A DNA stretch of 64,000 nt from positions 55,001 to 119,000 of the forward strand of contig CAJNDS010000056.1 of assembly GCA_905221605.1 (NCBI GenBank), in the 5' to 3' direction. Shown here piece after piece: positions 62,606 to 64,000 of this stretch (within the stretch, counting starts at the first letter, position 1; every line of letters starts with the position of its first letter). The notes under the pieces are model-generated. The model saw only the letters and a program-made list of their open reading frames with translations, made no database searches and had not been told where the DNA came from. A program made the translations under genes and the position numbers. The stretch comes from Symbiodinium natans (Eukaryota > Sar > Dinophyceae > Suessiales > Symbiodiniaceae).

Positions 62606-63041
62606 GCCTTGTTGCCAATCGCAGTTATCCCGCGAGGGAGCTGTACGGGTCGTTGTGCGACTCATCATGGTACCATGGAGGCCCAATAACCTGGCAGGTT
62701 GGGTCGAGAGGCCTAGTGCCACGCATGGAGCCCACTAGACCGCTCTCGAGCGATGAGTAACTTTCAGGTGGATGGGCAACAGAGGGCTAGTCCCAAGAGC
62801 AAGAATGGTGGGTCTTAGCACCCGTGTGGCCCGAGGTGGGGCCTAATGGAGGTCCTCCGGACCGCAATAGAGGCCTTAGCGCCAATGGAATTTTATGGAT
62901 GGATTGGCGATGCTCGGCTCCTTATTCAGCCTTAACCTTTTCTTTTTTTTTTAGTTGCTAGGATCTGTGTGACGCCATGTCTTCTTTCACTTTCCCGTTG
63001 TCGGAAGTACCGCATGTTTTGGGCCGTCCCCTCTGACCGAG
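62606..63041. other. spacer between direct repeats
   Basis: 436 bases of host DNA with no recognisable gene. Confidence 0.5.
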
Positions 63042-63437
63042 GGGCGTGTGTGTGTGCACCCTGATTCTAAGCTAAGGGTTTTGGAAAGTCTCTAAGGCTT
63101 GGCCGGACATTTCGTATAGAAGACTGACGGTGAATGTGTTTTATGCAGGGGGCGCGAGGTCCTTTGACATAGCTCGCGCCAACGAAGCTCTATGTCATCG
63201 GGCAGGAAAACGTACCTGCGCGTGGAGTACCTGGGCAAGTTGTTGCAGCTGGTATCCACTATACTGCTTGTGACATCATGTACCCTCAAAACCCGGAATC
63301 CTCGGTCCTCAAATAATTTCAAGTCCGAACGCTCCAGATGGCTTGCACCTTGGGACATCGGCCACAATTTCGTCACCATGCATAAGATCTTCGGACAGGG
63401 AAGCCAGTGAGAGTTTACTCTCTTATCTCCGTGTGTG
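63042..63437 (+). repeat. 396-bp direct repeat, copy 2
   Basis: Second copy, bounded on the right by a TG microsatellite. Copy 1 is bounded by TG repeats on the left, which suggests TG arrays mediated the duplication. Confidence 0.9.
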
Positions 63438-63645
63438 TGTGTGTGTGCATGTGCGTGTGTAGTCGTGTGTGCAGGTGTGCACATGTGTGCACGTGTGTAC
63501 ATGTGTGTGCATGTGTGTGCATGTGTGTACGTGTGTGCGCGTGTGCGTGTGCGTGCGTGTGTGTGCGTGTGCGTACTTGTGTGTGTGCGTGTGCGTGCTT
63601 GTGTGTGTGTGTACTTGTGTGTGTACTTGTGTGTGTGTGTGCGTG
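63431..63645. repeat. TG-rich simple repeat, right
   Basis: TG dinucleotides with TGCATG, TACATG, TGCGTG and TACTTG variants. Cys-Val and Thr-His frames through it are artefacts. Confidence 0.9.
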
Positions 63646-63942
63646 GGGAGAATCGGGGTCGGTCACCGGCAGACCGGGTCGGTCACCCCTGCTCACGGTG
63701 TCGGCCGCCAAACGAGTCGGGTTGGAGCGTCTCTGCTCCTAAACTCTGATCCCGTGAAGCTCGTAAGCCGTACTACTCTAATCTCAAGCCCAAGCCCTTA
63801 AAACACTCAACTCTACCTCCCTGAATTCCTCCTAAATCACACACCCTTCAACCCCCTTGAACCCTAGAAAAGATTGCTGCTGGCTCAAGGAGGCTACGTG
63901 CTCGGTCCAACAAGATGCCGAAGCAAAGGACCCTGTTGCTTC
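63646..63942. other. host DNA without recognisable gene
   Basis: Short unassigned sequence between the TG repeat and a possible exon at the window edge. Confidence 0.5.
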
Positions 63943-64000
63943 GTCTCATTAAGATGCTGAGCGGGCCAGGCAGCGGCACGAGCTCCTGGCCAACTTGGAG
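63943..64000 (+). CDS. possible partial exon at window edge
   Basis: After TTAAG the frame reads DAERARQRHELLANLE and is cut off by the window end. Protein-like, charged helix. Cannot be tested without downstream sequence. Confidence 0.18.

Overview
The window looks like nuclear DNA of an alga or protist, most likely a dinoflagellate, carrying one integrated DNA virus. About two thirds (1-33,261 and 55,331-64,000) is GC-richer host DNA. It has no long open genes and is full of degenerate TTTAGGG/CCCTAAA telomere-type repeats, microsatellites and long G/C homopolymers. One Ty1/copia-type retroelement and a few exon-sized coding-looking fragments lie in it. The dinoflagellate assignment is an inference from repeat type, gene sparsity and the style of the copia element; no rRNA or host marker gene is present.

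The centre (33,267-55,325, about 22 kb) is a sharply bounded AT-rich island. It has terminal inverted repeats of 313 and 311 bp that begin AGTTAGG and a 5-bp GACAG (or 6-bp TGACAG) target duplication. It encodes the hallmark set of a Polinton-like virus (PLV): double-jelly-roll-type major capsid protein, minor capsid (penton-type) protein, A32/FtsK-HerA-type packaging ATPase, retroviral-type integrase, and a replication protein that joins a divergent family-B-like polymerase to a superfamily 1 helicase. Accessory genes include an S74-type self-cleaving fibre, a lipase, three GIY-YIG nucleases, a tandem family of small zinc-ribbon genes and about ten small unknowns. No adenain-like maturation protease was recognised.

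Layout of the element, left to right: replication and integration genes plus the zinc-ribbon family (minus strand, 33.6-41.7 kb); a repeat-rich spacer (41.75-42.1 kb); small genes (minus); packaging ATPase and a GIY-YIG nuclease (plus); fibre, third GIY-YIG, major capsid and lipase (minus, 45.4-51.0 kb); minor capsid and further virion-type genes (plus, 51.1-55.0 kb). Two upstream motif classes recur. TTTAAAG-type modules followed by TATATA sit before replication, nuclease and zinc genes. An AATAAAAATCTAA-type motif sits 10-17 bases before the ATG of the capsid, fibre and two small genes. This suggests early and late transcription classes.

The copy appears damaged. A 141-bp GC-rich insertion with its own direct and inverted repeats sits in the replication gene exactly after the helicase Walker A motif, and six genes carry apparent frameshifts. 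Either the element is decaying or the assembly has indel errors; reads would decide.

The copia element (27,401-30,965) has 157-bp LTRs that appear identical. Its single ORF has RT and RNase H but no recognisable gag, protease or integrase. Its N-terminus carries an HxD...H...R pattern typical of 2-oxoglutarate/Fe(II) dioxygenases.
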